Origin: Austropuccinia psidii
Taxonomy: Eukaryota; Basidiomycota; Pucciniomycetes; Pucciniales; Sphaerophragmiaceae
DNA: 64,000 nt
Direction of reading: 5' to 3'
Assembly (NCBI GenBank): GCA_023105745.1
Contig: JALGQZ010000005.1
Span: forward strand, 61,308,019-61,372,018
Part shown: positions 21,029-32,061 of the stretch, in pieces
Layout: the number at the start of each line of letters is the position of its first letter
Position numbering within the stretch: the stretch's first letter is position 1
Position numbers and translations under genes: made by a program
Notes under the pieces: model-generated
Told to the model about the DNA's origin: nothing
Databases searched by the model: none
What the model saw: the letters and a program-made list of their open reading frames with translations, nothing else

Positions 21029-24000
21029 TTACTTTGTAATATTGGTGTTTCTAGTGTGTCTGAATCTCCTCAGGAGTTTGGTAGCTTCTGGTATATCTTT
21101 TTCTTCTAACCATTCATCTTCACAAGTTGGGTCACTGTACCTAACAAGGTATTCCCTTACTTTCTTGCTTCTTAATTTCCTTTCTTTAAGAACTTTGGTC
21201 ATCTTCTTAGTACCAGATGTCTCAATAGGAGGTATAACTTGGGGAACCTTATTCCTCAAGGGAAATTTCTCAGCATCACTAGATTTATATGGTTTTATCA
21301 AGCTCACTGGAAATATAGGATGCTTATTGCTAAGCTCTTCAGATAACTCTACTTCAACAGCATTTTCTCCATGGAGGGCTTTAATCACAAAAGGTCCTGC
21401 AAAGGAGTCTTTCAGCTTTTTACTTCCTTTGATGTTGTTGAAGTTAGTGGTGGATACAAGAACTAGGTCCCCCACTTTGAAGTCTGGAGTTGCATGTGAT
21501 TTATCCCATTTGTCTTTAGCATATGCAAAAGAGTCCTCCATGCATCTCACTGCATGCCTTCTAGCTTTGTCTAGCATTCCTTTGAAGCTAGCAGCTGTGG
21601 GATGTATTTCAATTAAGTCTTTTCTCAAGGAATCTTGGGGTAACTTGGGGTTCCATCCTTTTTCTAGAATAGCAGGAGTCTGATTGGTACTGGCATGGAT
21701 TGATGTTTTATATGCCAATTCCAGTGCTGGCAACAGAGTACACCAATCATGGGTAAATCCATCACAATCTTTGAATTCAAGGCCATATGCACAAAATCTT
21801 CTTACCATGTCCTCTAAGGTTTGGATCATTCTTTCAGCCAGGCCATCAGTTTGTGGGTGGTAGGCTGTAGAAAAAGACAGTTTAGTGCCAAATAATTGGT
21901 GAAGATTTGTCCATAGTGCTGCAGTGAATTTGGGATCTCTATCACTGATGATATTTGTAAATATCCCAGTCCATGACACTACTCTATTCCATATCAGAAG
22001 AGCTGTATCCATGGCTGTATCATCTTTGTGACATGGTAAAAAGATTGGAGTTTTACTGAATCTGTCCACAATTACTAGGCAAGCATTATAGCTTCTGTCA
22101 ACTGCTGGTGGTAGGCCAGTTACGCAATCCATATGGATAATTTCCCAAGGTCTGCTTGGTTCTTGGATTTTCATCATATTTCCAAGTCTTTTGCCAGTGG
22201 ATTTATTTGCCTTTTGGCATCTGTCACAGGTTTTGCAATACTCTGCAACATCTTTCTGCCACATTGGCCACCATATGCAGGTCTTCACTTTCTCTCTTGT
22301 TCTGTCTTCAGAAAGATGTCCTGAAAAGGGACTATCATGGCATTCTTTCAGTACAAGATTGATCAGTGACCTGTCCACAACTGTCATAACACATGTGTGT
22401 TTTGTTCTGTGGTAGATTATACCATCTAGTAGGTGAAATCTTCCTTCATCATAAGATTTTTTCCATACTTCATCCAAGGCATGTGTAAGTGAGTTGTCCT
22501 TACAGTCCTTGTTAAGTAATTGGCATAAGATGCTACAATTCTTATCTTGAGTGTAACTGTTTCTGAATTCTTCAAAGAAGGTGGTGTTTAAGTCTGTAAC
22601 ACTTATCCCTTCTATTGGAATTTGTGGGGAGGCTTCTTCTGGTACATAAGCAGGATTATCAATATCATTTGGTAATGGCCATCTGCTTAGTCCATCCGCA
22701 TTTTTATGAATATTGACATCTTTGTGAACAATAGTCATATTGCCCCTATATTCTTGTATGGCTATTTGGCATCTAAGCATATGTCTGTTGGGTGTTTTCA
22801 TGTTCAGAAGTGATTTAACAGCGGTACAATCTGTTATTACTTCAAAGACACATCCTTCTAGAAAGTAATTTAGCTTGTCTAGAGCCCAAACAAGGCATAA
22901 ACACTCCATCTGACTTGCTCCATATCTGGCTTCAGTTGGTTTGATTTGCCTAGATATGAAACATATGGGTCCTTCTACAGGTTTATCATTTATGATCTGA
23001 ACTTGGTGAAGTGCAGCACCTAGCCCATCTCCTGATGCATCAATATAAAGTTTAAAGGGCAGCTTAAAGTCTGGCATCAGTAAGAGTGGAGCAGTGGTCA
23101 AGGCTTGTCTCAAAGATTCAAAGGCTTTTACTCTGTCAACTGTCATTTCAAAGACTGTGTCTTTGTCACATAGCTTATAAAGTGGTCTTTCTATGGATGC
23201 AAAATCTTTAATGTGTTGCCTGTAATACCCTGCAAAACCCAAAAATGATTGAATTTCTTTTTTGTTTTGAGGCATGGGTTTAAGCAGTACTGCTGCAACT
23301 TTGTTTTTGTCAATTCCAAGAGATAAACCAGATACTACATGCCCTAGTGCTTTAAGCTCTTTAAATCCAAAATGGCATTTCTTTAAAGAAATTTTCATAT
23401 TGACAGATTGAATTTTTGTCAAAACCCTGGACAATCTGTACATATGTTCTTCCCAAGTTTTGGAGCAGACTATAATGTCATCAATGTAAATGATTAACCA
23501 TCCTTCTGAAAGTTCTTCAGGGAAGATTTCATTCATCATTCTTTGGAAGTGTGAAGGTGCATTTTTGATACCAAAAGGCATTCTTAAATATTCATAAACT
23601 CCACAATGAACAATGATTCTCAAATACTTCCTTGCTCTTGGTGTTACCACATTCTGATGAAATCCCTTAAGAGCATCCATAGTGCTTATATATACTGCTT
23701 GAGATATCTGAGTGAGGGCAATCTGGATCTTTGGAATTGGGTATCTGTCTGGAACAGTATAAGTGTTTAGAGCTCTAAAGTCCCCAACCATTCTAGATTT
23801 TCCATTATGCCAAGCCACTATGACTGGTGTAGTTATTTCTACTTCTTCATTGTGGCCTACTTTTGTTATTACACCAAGGTCTAAAAGTTCTTTAATATGG
23901 CTTTCTAGTGCTTCTCTTGATTTTGGACTTGCTGGATATGCAGGTCTTCTCAAGAGTGGTGGATAAGGTCTCTCAATATTAAGGATAATATCAACTTCAT

Positions 24001-24703
24001 GACCAATAATTGCCCCTAGGGGTTCTTTATCTGAGGCAAATGCTTCTTTATGGTCATATAAAAGAGAAAAGAGTTCATTTTCTTGTTTATCACTCAAATG
24101 AAGGCTTATTTCAGCTTCATTTAAGTGTTCAGACTTGAATTTCTCTAACTCTAAGCTGACTGGTGATACTTTGTTTACTGTAATTTGTCTTTTAAATGGT
24201 AAAAAGGCAAATTTTTGGCGCTTATTGTCTCCAATAGTAAAGTATCTGTCTTTGTTGTTGTGTAAATCTATGCCATACATGATTAAATAATCATTTCCCA
24301 AGATGAAATGGGTACTGGAGCAATTTTCCATAACAACAAATTCAACAGTGATTCTGAAATTTCCATTGATATGTGGAAAGATGACACTAGTCTCAAATAT
24401 TCCCAATTCTTTCATTGGGTTTCTTGCACTATTGAATTGTATGCCATCAATTGGCAACAATTGATCTTCAAAGTTTGGTACACAGGTTTTAAGAAAAGAT
24501 TTACCAACACAAGAGCAGAAGGCTCCTGGGTCAAGCAAAAGTTTAGTGGGTTTGTTGTCAATCACCACTTCTGTTATACAGGAGTTACCAGCTGTATAAC
24601 CTTTTCCTCTGTTTGGTTTGGTTTTCATGAGTTGTGCATCTTGGATTTTTGATAAATAAAGTTGACCATTGCTTAATTGTGGCAAGTGGGAATAAGATTC
24701 CAT
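21029..24703 (-). CDS. pol: Ty3/gypsy Pol polyprotein (protease, RT, RNase H, integrase, chromodomain), 1224 aa
   Basis: Domains in order: aspartic protease with L-D-P-G at 57-60, where DTG or DSG is usual; reverse transcriptase with YIDD at 406-409; RNase H with D555, E600, D625 and D670; integrase zinc-binding HHCC (H789, H796, C823, C826); integrase catalytic D859, D921 and E957; integrase C-terminal SH3-like region; and a C-terminal chromodomain in the last ~60 residues. No stop interrupts it. ATG 24703 may not be the real start: gag ends at 24740 in the same frame, separated by one TGA and 12 codons, so Gag-Pol was probably one polyprotein or needs readthrough. It copies the element's RNA into DNA in virus-like particles and integrates it in the nucleus. 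Confidence 0.95.
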   Translation of the reverse strand: MESYSHLPQLSNGQLYLSKIQDAQLMKTKPNRGKGYTAGNSCITEVVIDNKPTKLLLDPGAFCSCVGKSFLKTCVPNFEDQLLPIDGIQFNSARNPMKELGIFETSVIFPHINGNFRITVEFVVMENCSSTHFILGNDYLIMYGIDLHNNKDRYFTIGDNKRQKFAFLPFKRQITVNKVSPVSLELEKFKSEHLNEAEISLHLSDKQENELFSLLYDHKEAFASDKEPLGAIIGHEVDIILNIERPYPPLLRRPAYPASPKSREALESHIKELLDLGVITKVGHNEEVEITTPVIVAWHNGKSRMVGDFRALNTYTVPDRYPIPKIQIALTQISQAVYISTMDALKGFHQNVVTPRARKYLRIIVHCGVYEYLRMPFGIKNAPSHFQRMMNEIFPEELSEGWLIIYIDDIIVCSKTWEEHMYRLSRVLTKIQSVNMKISLKKCHFGFKELKALGHVVSGLSLGIDKNKVAAVLLKPMPQNKKEIQSFLGFAGYYRQHIKDFASIERPLYKLCDKDTVFEMTVDRVKAFESLRQALTTAPLLLMPDFKLPFKLYIDASGDGLGAALHQVQIINDKPVEGPICFISRQIKPTEARYGASQMECLCLVWALDKLNYFLEGCVFEVITDCTAVKSLLNMKTPNRHMLRCQIAIQEYRGNMTIVHKDVNIHKNADGLSRWPLPNDIDNPAYVPEEASPQIPIEGISVTDLNTTFFEEFRNSYTQDKNCSILCQLLNKDCKDNSLTHALDEVWKKSYDEGRFHLLDGIIYHRTKHTCVMTVVDRSLINLVLKECHDSPFSGHLSEDRTREKVKTCIWWPMWQKDVAEYCKTCDRCQKANKSTGKRLGNMMKIQEPSRPWEIIHMDCVTGLPPAVDRSYNACLVIVDRFSKTPIFLPCHKDDTAMDTALLIWNRVVSWTGIFTNIISDRDPKFTAALWTNLHQLFGTKLSFSTAYHPQTDGLAERMIQTLEDMVRRFCAYGLEFKDCDGFTHDWCTLLPALELAYKTSIHASTNQTPAILEKGWNPKLPQDSLRKDLIEIHPTAASFKGMLDKARRHAVRCMEDSFAYAKDKWDKSHATPDFKVGDLVLVSTTNFNNIKGSKKLKDSFAGPFVIKALHGENAVEVELSEELSNKHPIFPVSLIKPYKSSDAEKFPLRNKVPQVIPPIETSGTKKMTKVLKERKLRSKKVREYLVRYSDPTCEDEWLEEKDIPEATKLLRRFRHTRNTNITK

Positions 24704-24739
24704 GTGGTCAAAAGTGGCATTGATATTTTCTATATCTTT

Positions 24740-26293
24740 TCAAGATTCAGAAAATATGGATGACTTGTCATCTGAATTTTCTTCAATTATGTCATCTCTT
24801 TCAACATCAGGTTCTTTCTCCACATCAATTTCATTGATTTTCCCTCTCTTTGGACATGTATTGGCTAAATGAGTGGTGCTTTGGCAAATATGGCACTTTC
24901 TCACTGTATCTGCAGATTTATTTTTAATATTATTAGAGTTTTCTTTGGGGTTTTTGTCCACAGAATCCTTCCAAGGTGTATTAAACCTTGTTTTGAGATT
25001 CACCCTACTGGAACCAATTCTGGTTCTTGTGGTTACTTCCACTAATATATTGATAATATCTTCTGCTGAAGATTGTTCAGTAGTCCTGCTCTTGACAGCA
25101 TGCTCTGAGTCACCTCCACATTGTCTTAGAATTTTTCTATGAATCATAAATTCTGACATGTCAGGGTATAATGCTGTTAACCTGTCCTTTTGTTGACAAA
25201 ACCATGGTAAGGCTTTGTCTTTATCAGAATTAAATTTGGCGGATTCAAAGGCTGTTTCAACTTTAAACCTCCATGCATCATTGGCCCATTTGTTGACAAT
25301 TTGGGTTTTCCACCAAGTCCAACTCTGGTGTCCATGTGCTTGTCTTAATTTGATATACCATCTGTGAGCTGATTTGGTAAACAAGGTGTTAAACCTGGCT
25401 GTCACCAATCTGTCTGGTAATTCAAAATCTTCTTTGATCATGTCAATACCTCTGATAAATTCCATATGGTCATATTCTCCTTCACCACTGAAGTGAGGCC
25501 ATTCCTTAAGTTTTGGAACTTCTTTTAATAGTGCTTGGCCCATTGATGGTTCCAAGTTATGAAAAGAGGTAGAAAATTCATCTTATAACTGTGAATTTTC
25601 TCCATCCAATACTTGTGGATTGGGAATTCTTGCACCCTCATTCTGGTTCAGAGGTGTAGACATCCTTGGTAAGGTGTTTAGCAGTTGTTCAATATCATTC
25701 ATTTTACTGTTGTTACACCTTTGAGAATTTTTTAACTCATGTTGTAAGCTTTGTATAGAGTCTATGACATTCTTTTTATGTTCATCCTCTTTATATGTAA
25801 GCTCATTCCATAACTCTGTTTGTCTAGTATTATCAGATATAACTTCATTCAATTTCATTGTTAATTTTGATATTTCCTCTTTTGAGGTATCAAAATCCTT
25901 TTTCAAGGCAATTGTATTTGTCTTTACTTCAGCAAATGCTTTTGAAACATAATCCAGAGTCTTTTTATTGTCCTCTTTGATAGTACTAATGGCATGTTTT
26001 ATTCTTGTCTCAATTATGTCATCAATATTGAGTTTAGAATATTTTTCTGTTAATTCTTTAATAATTGCAGATTGTTCATTTATCTTAATGCCAAAAGAAG
26101 TATCATTATTGGAAGTTTTAATTGTTCTTAAAACCTTTTCAAAACACATAAGTGTTTCATTGATTTGGCACAGGCTCAAGTTGTTTGTTTTAATGTTGTT
26201 ACAAATGGATTCATTTTTATCAGAAAGATGTTTTTTCATGTCCTTTATAGCATCATACAGCTCTGGGATGGAATCAAATATATCAGAAATCAT
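24740..26293 (-). pseudogene. gag: Ty3/gypsy Gag, capsid and nucleocapsid, split by one stop
   Basis: A single frame runs from 26293 to the TGA at 24740, broken only by a TAA at 25585-25583 (after ENSQL). The first part (26293-25583) is a predicted coiled-coil region rich in Lys, Glu, Asn and Ile. The second holds the capsid region (PHFSGEGEYDH, then WWKTQIVNKWANDAW) and a complete CX2CX4HX4C zinc knuckle (CHICQSTTHLANTC), which binds the element's RNA. The terminal TGA is in frame with pol. Upstream the frame continues before 26293 without a stop to about 26500, so ATG 26293 is not a strong start. Confidence 0.85.
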
Positions 26294-26952
26294 TTCTGGA
26301 ACTTTAATCTGGCTTCCTCCTTCTTTTGTAATTCCATCATGGTTCTGGCCATCTGAAATACATTTTCCATGGCATCCTGCTGAATCTTTGGGATCCTGTA
26401 GCCCTGGCTGTAAGGTTTTGGAGCTTGTGCCTTCCCTTTGCCCTTGTTTGGAGTTTGTGGCTGCTTTTTCACGTTGGAATTGCTGCTGCTGGCCACTGGG
26501 GCTGTTTTGGCACTGGTTTGGGTGGTGGAGGGTTGTTTTTCCTCCATTCTAGTGTCAAAAGCATCATGTTTTTCTTCTCCATCAATGGATGCCATCCATT
26601 GAGCAACTTGCAAGTGTTGGGATGGCCCAAGAATTTTCTTACTGTCAGGTAAGAATTCATGCAATTCTTCCACAGGTCTGCAAGGATCTGGTACTCTTTG
26701 AATTGAAGTGCATTGTTGTATGCACTGTGGCTGGCTTTGTATATGTCCACAGAGGCTTGTTGTGGCGGTGTCAGCTCTTTTTGAAGGTAAAATAGTATTA
26801 TCAGCTTCAGAATGACCCAATTTAGTTGTTTGGAAGTCATCAACTGACCCTTTTCCTTCTGTACCTGATTAGCCTCTGCCTTAATCACGTCTATTACCTT
26901 TTTGGGAGCTGCTTGAGGGGTATTAGCTGGCTCCTGACCTGGTTGAAGACAT
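26290..26952 (-). pseudogene. Gag N-terminal region read in overlapping frames; start codon inside an intron end
   Basis: Two frames are open over about 350 nt. Frame 1 (26938-26469) is entered by splicing the leader exon (27200-27003) to the acceptor at 26939; the phases fit. Frame 2 (open 26820-26290) is the one I recall as the usual gag N-terminus; its likely ATG is 26952-26950, only 10 nt before the acceptor AG. In this copy frame 2 has three early stops after MSSTRSGAS and needs a frame change near 26500 to reach capsid. Frame 1 ends before capsid. Products could be two isoforms or one functional gag plus a chance frame. Confidence 0.5.
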
Positions 26953-27002
26953 AATTATGGTTAAAAAAGGTTTAAAATAGTATTTTTACGTCAAAAACTT
27001 AC

Positions 27003-27200
27003 TATTGGCCAAATTTTTAGCTTTCTGAAGTGTATTACTTATATCCAAGTTAATTAATTCAGAAGATATTGGTTCAGGTTAATTATTTTGAGTCACAATA
27101 ACAGTACTATTATGATCAGAATTAACAGTACTGGCAGGGATAATGCTGGTTACTGTTGAGGCTGTTTCAATGTTTTCTTGTCTTACCACGTTGTCAGACA
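27003..27200 (-). other. Leader exon of the family A element
   Basis: On the minus strand it follows the acceptor TTAATTTTAG and ends before the donor GTAAGTTTTTGACG. The 198-nt exon reads VSDNVVRQENIETAS through KNLANS in the phase that continues into 26938. Here it has one in-frame TAA (after TQNN); the copy at 2504-2710 does not. The upstream exon with its start codon was not identified. Confidence 0.55.
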
Positions 27201-27404
27201 CTAAAATTAATGAAAAAGCCAATTAATTAAGTAAAAAAAAGGTTATTTCAAAAAATAAATAAAAATACAAGCCTCACTTATAATATGAAAAAAATTATTT
27301 TTTAAGGATTTTTTGGATTATAAGTATTTTTTATATGTTTTTAAATTTTTCAATATAAGAAAAAAGATTTAAAAAGAGTAAAAAATTATGTCACAGGTAA
27401 AATA

Positions 27405-27421
27405 TCACGGCTGGGCCCCCA
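27405..27421 (-). other. Primer-binding-site-like sequence
   Basis: On the minus strand TGGGGGCCCAGCC begins two bases after the 5' LTR, where a tRNA 3' end should pair. Families B and C have TGGGGGCCTGGCC at the same place. I could not assign the tRNA. Confidence 0.6.
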
Positions 27422-27423
27422 AA

Positions 27424-29289
27424 TGTAAGGTGTGGATATGAAACTTTGATAAAAAATCAAGTACTTTTCCTGTCCTCAAGATTTGTATAAGGTAAAATTC
27501 AATTAAAAATAGTAAGAAATATTATTTTTAAGAGAAAACACACCAATTTTATTGTTTATAACTTTATTAGTATAAAAAAATAATATTATAAAAATTTATT
27601 GTTTTACCAACAATAAAAATTTATCCAAAAAAATACTCTACAAGAGATATTTTAAGGCTACAAAAGAAATTTCTTCAAGAGCAATTTCAATTGGAATTAA
27701 TTGAGCAAAGAACTGCAAGCAATTAATTAAAGAACAGAGTCTTTAAAAAGAATATGAAAGAGAAAACACGCCCAAAAGTGACCAGAGTGAATTTGGAAAC
27801 AAAGTGACAAAGTTAACAGTGAAGAAAGATGCTTTAATTCACTTATGGGGTGGTTCAGGGGTAAAAAATGATTATAAGAGTTACAAGCAATGATTATAAT
27901 GATTTTTTCACGTGGTTAAAAGGTTCAAAATGATTTAAAAAGGGTGGTTGGAATCTTTTATTGATTGGTTTAACAGTTTTAAACTAATTAATAAAAGGAA
28001 AAGATTCTAACATGAAGAGAAAAGTGGGGCAAAGAAGACATTCTTTTATAGCCATCAATTCTCTTACTCTAAAAGTAAAATTTACTCTTGTCAGTCGTGA
28101 AAAACAGTCTGACAACAGAAAAGCCAATTATGGCATCATTGAACCCTGGTTTAGACCAAAAAAGGGCTGGTTTACGCCATTTTTAGCCATTTTTAGCCAT
28201 TTTAGACCCTTAAATCAGCCATTACTATAGCAATACCAGGCCTAGAGCCTTCAAAACACGTCAGAATGTGTGTCAGAGGCGTAGAAACCAGTTAAAACTG
28301 TTTTTACTATGATTGTTTTATCTTAAGGGTAGTTTTACCCTCTTGGCAACAGCTAAAACTACCCCAGTTGGTATCAAAACCTCATCATCAATTGAGTTCA
28401 CAGACCCTGTAACTCAATTCCAGGCCAAAAGTGATGAACTTTTGCGTGAATTTTGACATCCCACGCCTTTCAGCAAGGAATTTGGGGGTCTAGCTCCCCC
28501 TTAGAGCTGGAGTTCCTTTTCCTCCCCAAATTTAATCTTTCCAATTTATTTTTCCTTTAATTCCTAATCATGTATTATATTTATAATTTACATATGTAAT
28601 TCAATTCAATTGTACAGTACAATACAGTAATAATTGACACCTCATATGTAAATCAAAGTTCACTTATGTAATACACGCGCACATTTTGACATTTCAATTA
28701 AATTCAATTGAAAATACTTCAATTCCTCATAACTTCTAAACTAAACACAACACCTCAATTTTAACACAAAAATTGATGGTTAACACCACATGTGGTGTGA
28801 ATTAAATTAAGGTTTTGAGGATTTTCAACTTTTGTATTGAAAATACTAAAAACTTAATTTAAGCTTATTTAGAGTTGAGTTACAAGAATTTCACTCAGAG
28901 GTGACCCCACCTGAGTTTTTATGAGGAATCCAATGGTGAAATAAATTTTATGTGTTTATTTATTGGATAAAAAGTTATAATAATTTTTATTTAACTTTTT
29001 TCCAAATTTATTTATTTTTTCACAATTTTGTTAAAATTTCATTTTTACTTAATTTTTTCAAGTATAAATGTAATTTTATACTTACAAAATTTTATGTATT
29101 TTTATTTTTAAATTGTAATTAATTTTTTTATTTTTAAATTGTAATTAATTTTTTATTTTTAATATAATTTTATGTTTATATTTTGATTTTTATTTTAATA
29201 ATATAAATAAATTTATTTTATTTATATTAATATGTTATTTTTTATATTTGTGGTCTTTTGGGTATATGAAATTACCTCTAAGGCTCACA
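27424..29289 (-). repeat. 5' LTR of the complete family A element
   Basis: 1866 bp. It carries a ~28-bp AT-rich tandem duplication (about 29100-29160) not present in the 3' LTR. A TATA box lies at 28043-28050. Confidence 0.95.
28043..28050 (-). promoter_or_regulatory. LTR TATA box driving the complete family A element
   Basis: On the minus strand it reads GGCTATAAAAGAATG, identical to the box at 1835-1842, and is in the correct position and strand to transcribe the element. Confidence 0.6.
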
Positions 29290-29294
29290 TACAA

Positions 29295-30146
29295 TCTGTG
29301 ATTGAATTTCCAATAACATAGATGACTTGGCAAAATAAACTTTCATTCTTTAATAAAAAAATATTTTAGTTGTTAACCCTTTATTTCTTGATCATAAATG
29401 GGTTTGTAGTCACATGAAATTACTTAAGTCATTAATTATTATAATCTCATATGACAACAAATTACTGAACCAATAATCTGAGAAGAATTAAGGGCTTTGA
29501 ACCAATTATCTTATCAGTTTCTACATGGCATGCCTCTGTGAGCTTTTTTCAACCTACAAGAGGCATCCTCTTGTTATTCAATCATATTTTTAGTACCAAC
29601 AAGTAGTTAGTAATTAATTCTTTCCTTAAGGGTTAAAAATCTTTCTCAATCAATTAGAAAGATGTGAAATAGTATAAATCCACTAGAAAATAGTTCTTAG
29701 CTATATATTACTGTATTACTTCTATAAATAAATCTTTTGATCTTTTAAATTCACAATTAATCTGTCAAATCATTCTACCCATTCTTTTCAAGGTATTATT
29801 GGAGTACTAGTGAGTTTTTCAAGTTGTTTCTTTAATTTATTATCTATTCATAGCTTTATGCAAGAATTATCTTTATAACTATTGTTTGAAAATCTAATTA
29901 TACATTAAAATGATTTTATATTATTCAAATAAGTTTTAATCTTAATACTTCTTGTAATTTATGGTAGTAGGAAATTATAGATTACTGCTATAATCATTAG
30001 TAGCCTATAGAAAGTAGGAGAAATATTTAAGTGATTAATAATTTAATTGTGCTTTTAATGAAATCATTTTTCCCACTTTATAAGAAAAGTCATATTAATC
30101 TTGAGTAATAGTAATATTATCAAGAGTTTCATAGACAACTCTTACA
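29295..30146 (+). repeat. LTR of gypsy family B, second part
   Basis: This continues the LTR that starts at 18109, resuming right after the target duplication TACAA (29290-29294). It ends CTCTTACA at 30146 and is followed by the PBS-like TGGGGGCCTGGCC at 30149. Confidence 0.85.
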
Positions 30147-32061
30147 TTTGGGGGCCTGGCCATGTTTTTTGAATGATAAAACCTTAATGGATATCTTTTT
30201 AAAATCTCAAATATGTTTATTTAGTTTTTCTTTCTCTGATTTTGAAATTAAAATATTATATTTTTGAAATTTCGTCCATAATCCTGTTCATTAAGGAATT
30301 TGAATTGAGTTTCTTTTGTTTCAAATGTGGCTTTTGCACATCCAAAAGCTTACAAAATTTTTCTTTTAGTTGCTCTGAATTAATTTTGATTCAAAATCTT
30401 GAATTTTTATTTTTTTGTTTGAAAAAAAAAAATTTTTAAATATAAAATATGATAAGCTTATAAAGAATCTGAAAAATATTTTAAAATTATAAAAAATGGT
30501 TTTTCTTGTATGAATTTTTCTCTACTTTTTTCAATCAAGTATCCTGAAGCTGGTGATAAGCTCATTAAGAGATACATTACCAGTCCAGAATCTTAAGAAG
30601 AATCTGAACAAATAATTCAAGTAAAAGTTGATAAAAGAGTCACTTTATTTAAGACAGAGTTATCCAAACAACCACCAAAAGGTGTGTGTTCTTTGTCTTT
30701 ATTCTCAATTTTCTCTTAAATTGATGTGAAAATGGTGCATAACAGAAATGAAAGAAACTATTCAGTAAATTCAGATGCATCTGGACAAGGAAGAGTCAAG
30801 ACCAAGGCCCGACCTGGAAGGCCTTCCTCAATAGATACATATTTGCAGGATTCCAGACTCTCCCTCATTCCCCAATGTCTGCACCAATAACCTTTGACAG
30901 TAACTATGATTCTGAAATGATTCGAGGTAATGTTATAAGGGCTGAACAACTTCCAAGTGGCAGCCATTCCAATATATCAGTCCCAGTGAAAAATGGTATA
31001 GAGACGGCAAGAGCGTGGAATGGACAATTTGTCCAAGCAATTGGAAGGGGGCCATGAACTCCTACTTACACATCAAGAGCCTTCTGAGTCAGCAGAAGAC
31101 CATAGAAATCTTAGGAGAATAGAGTCTCTTGTCTTGGAAATACAAGGTCAAAAATATAAAGAATTGGTCGAAGAACCAAAGTCTTTTCTCAATAGACCAA
31201 AAGGAGGAACTAGAAATTCACCCAGTTTTGGAGAAAGGAAGACAAGTAGTGTTAAAAAGCTCCAAGCCAGCTGCATAAATATTGAAAATAAAGTCCCAAA
31301 GGACCTCAGAAGAAACAGAGAGGTCCCAAGAACAATAATACCAAAGCCAATTGGCACAGACCTTACCAACAAGTGTACATGATTTCTAAATTGGAACCTT
31401 CAGCTGTGGAAAGTGTATTTGATGTGGCCAGAACCCTTATGCAGTTCCCAGCCAACAAAAAAAAAGGATGAACAGACATTTCCACGCAAATAATAGTTTA
31501 AATAAGATAAATTGACTTTTTTTATGATGTAAAATTTGATAATTTTTATAAATAATTAAAGAAACTAGCATGAAATATCAATGAAAGAACTCTAATTGAA
31601 TGATTAATACTGAAAATTGCCAGACATAAGTCAATTTCCAACATATGTGACAGAATTGGGAGTGAATGTCAGGTAAAAAATGAAGAATAGGAAAATCGCT
31701 CTATTAATAACATTATTGACAAACTTGAAACTCCAAAAGATAATGTTTAAGAAATAGTTGTAAACACCAATGCATTTGCAACAAGTCTTGCAAGAAGGGA
31801 CAGGGACAAGAACATGGAAAAAATGATTGTCTTTGGTGGTAATTTGAGATAAACACCCAGTGGAGAAACAATTCCTGGAGATTTGAAAAGGAAAATCATT
31901 TTGAAAGCACAATTTGTAACTCTTTAATATATAAACCACTTGCTTGGTTCCTCAAACAAAAAGACAGATTGTCTGCTTTCCACCAAGATAGGTCAGACTC
32001 AATGATTAATATTTAAATATTAAGAAAATGTGGAGAAGAATTTAAATATGCTATCAAGTTC
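30147..32061 (+). pseudogene. Family B leader and gag remnant (copy 1)
   Basis: After the PBS comes AT-rich leader, then a decayed leader exon (around 30535-30680: KLIKRYITSPES), a donor at GGTGTGTG, and an ATG at 30732 just before AACAG, matching copy 2. Gag-like frames follow with stops (30758-31382). Around 31960-32050 a capsid piece reads FLKQKDRLSAFHQD, comparable with FCQQKDRLTALYPD in family A. The piece ends where the next family B LTR starts. Nothing here is intact. Confidence 0.7.

Larger units (their letters stand above)
19165..29289 (-). mobile_element. Complete Ty3/gypsy chromovirus, family A (10.1 kb)
   Basis: It has two LTRs (19165-21005 and 27424-29289), a PBS, leader exon, gag, a long intact pol with chromodomain, and a PPT. 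The 5-bp target duplication TACAA lies at 19160-19164 and 29290-29294. Removing the element rejoins a family B LTR that reads through at the same point in the copy near 33110. The LTRs are near-identical apart from scattered substitutions and a ~28-bp duplication in the 5' LTR, so insertion was recent. Gag carries several stops, so this copy is probably not autonomous although pol is open. Confidence 0.95.

Noticed and set aside
20964..21683. 239-codon plus-strand ORF
   Set aside because: It is the antisense of the pol 3' end and LTR edge; the minus-strand frame has all catalytic motifs.
31148..31372. 74-codon minus-strand ORF
   Set aside because: Antisense of the decayed family B gag; hydrophobic only because of reversed Lys/Glu codons.
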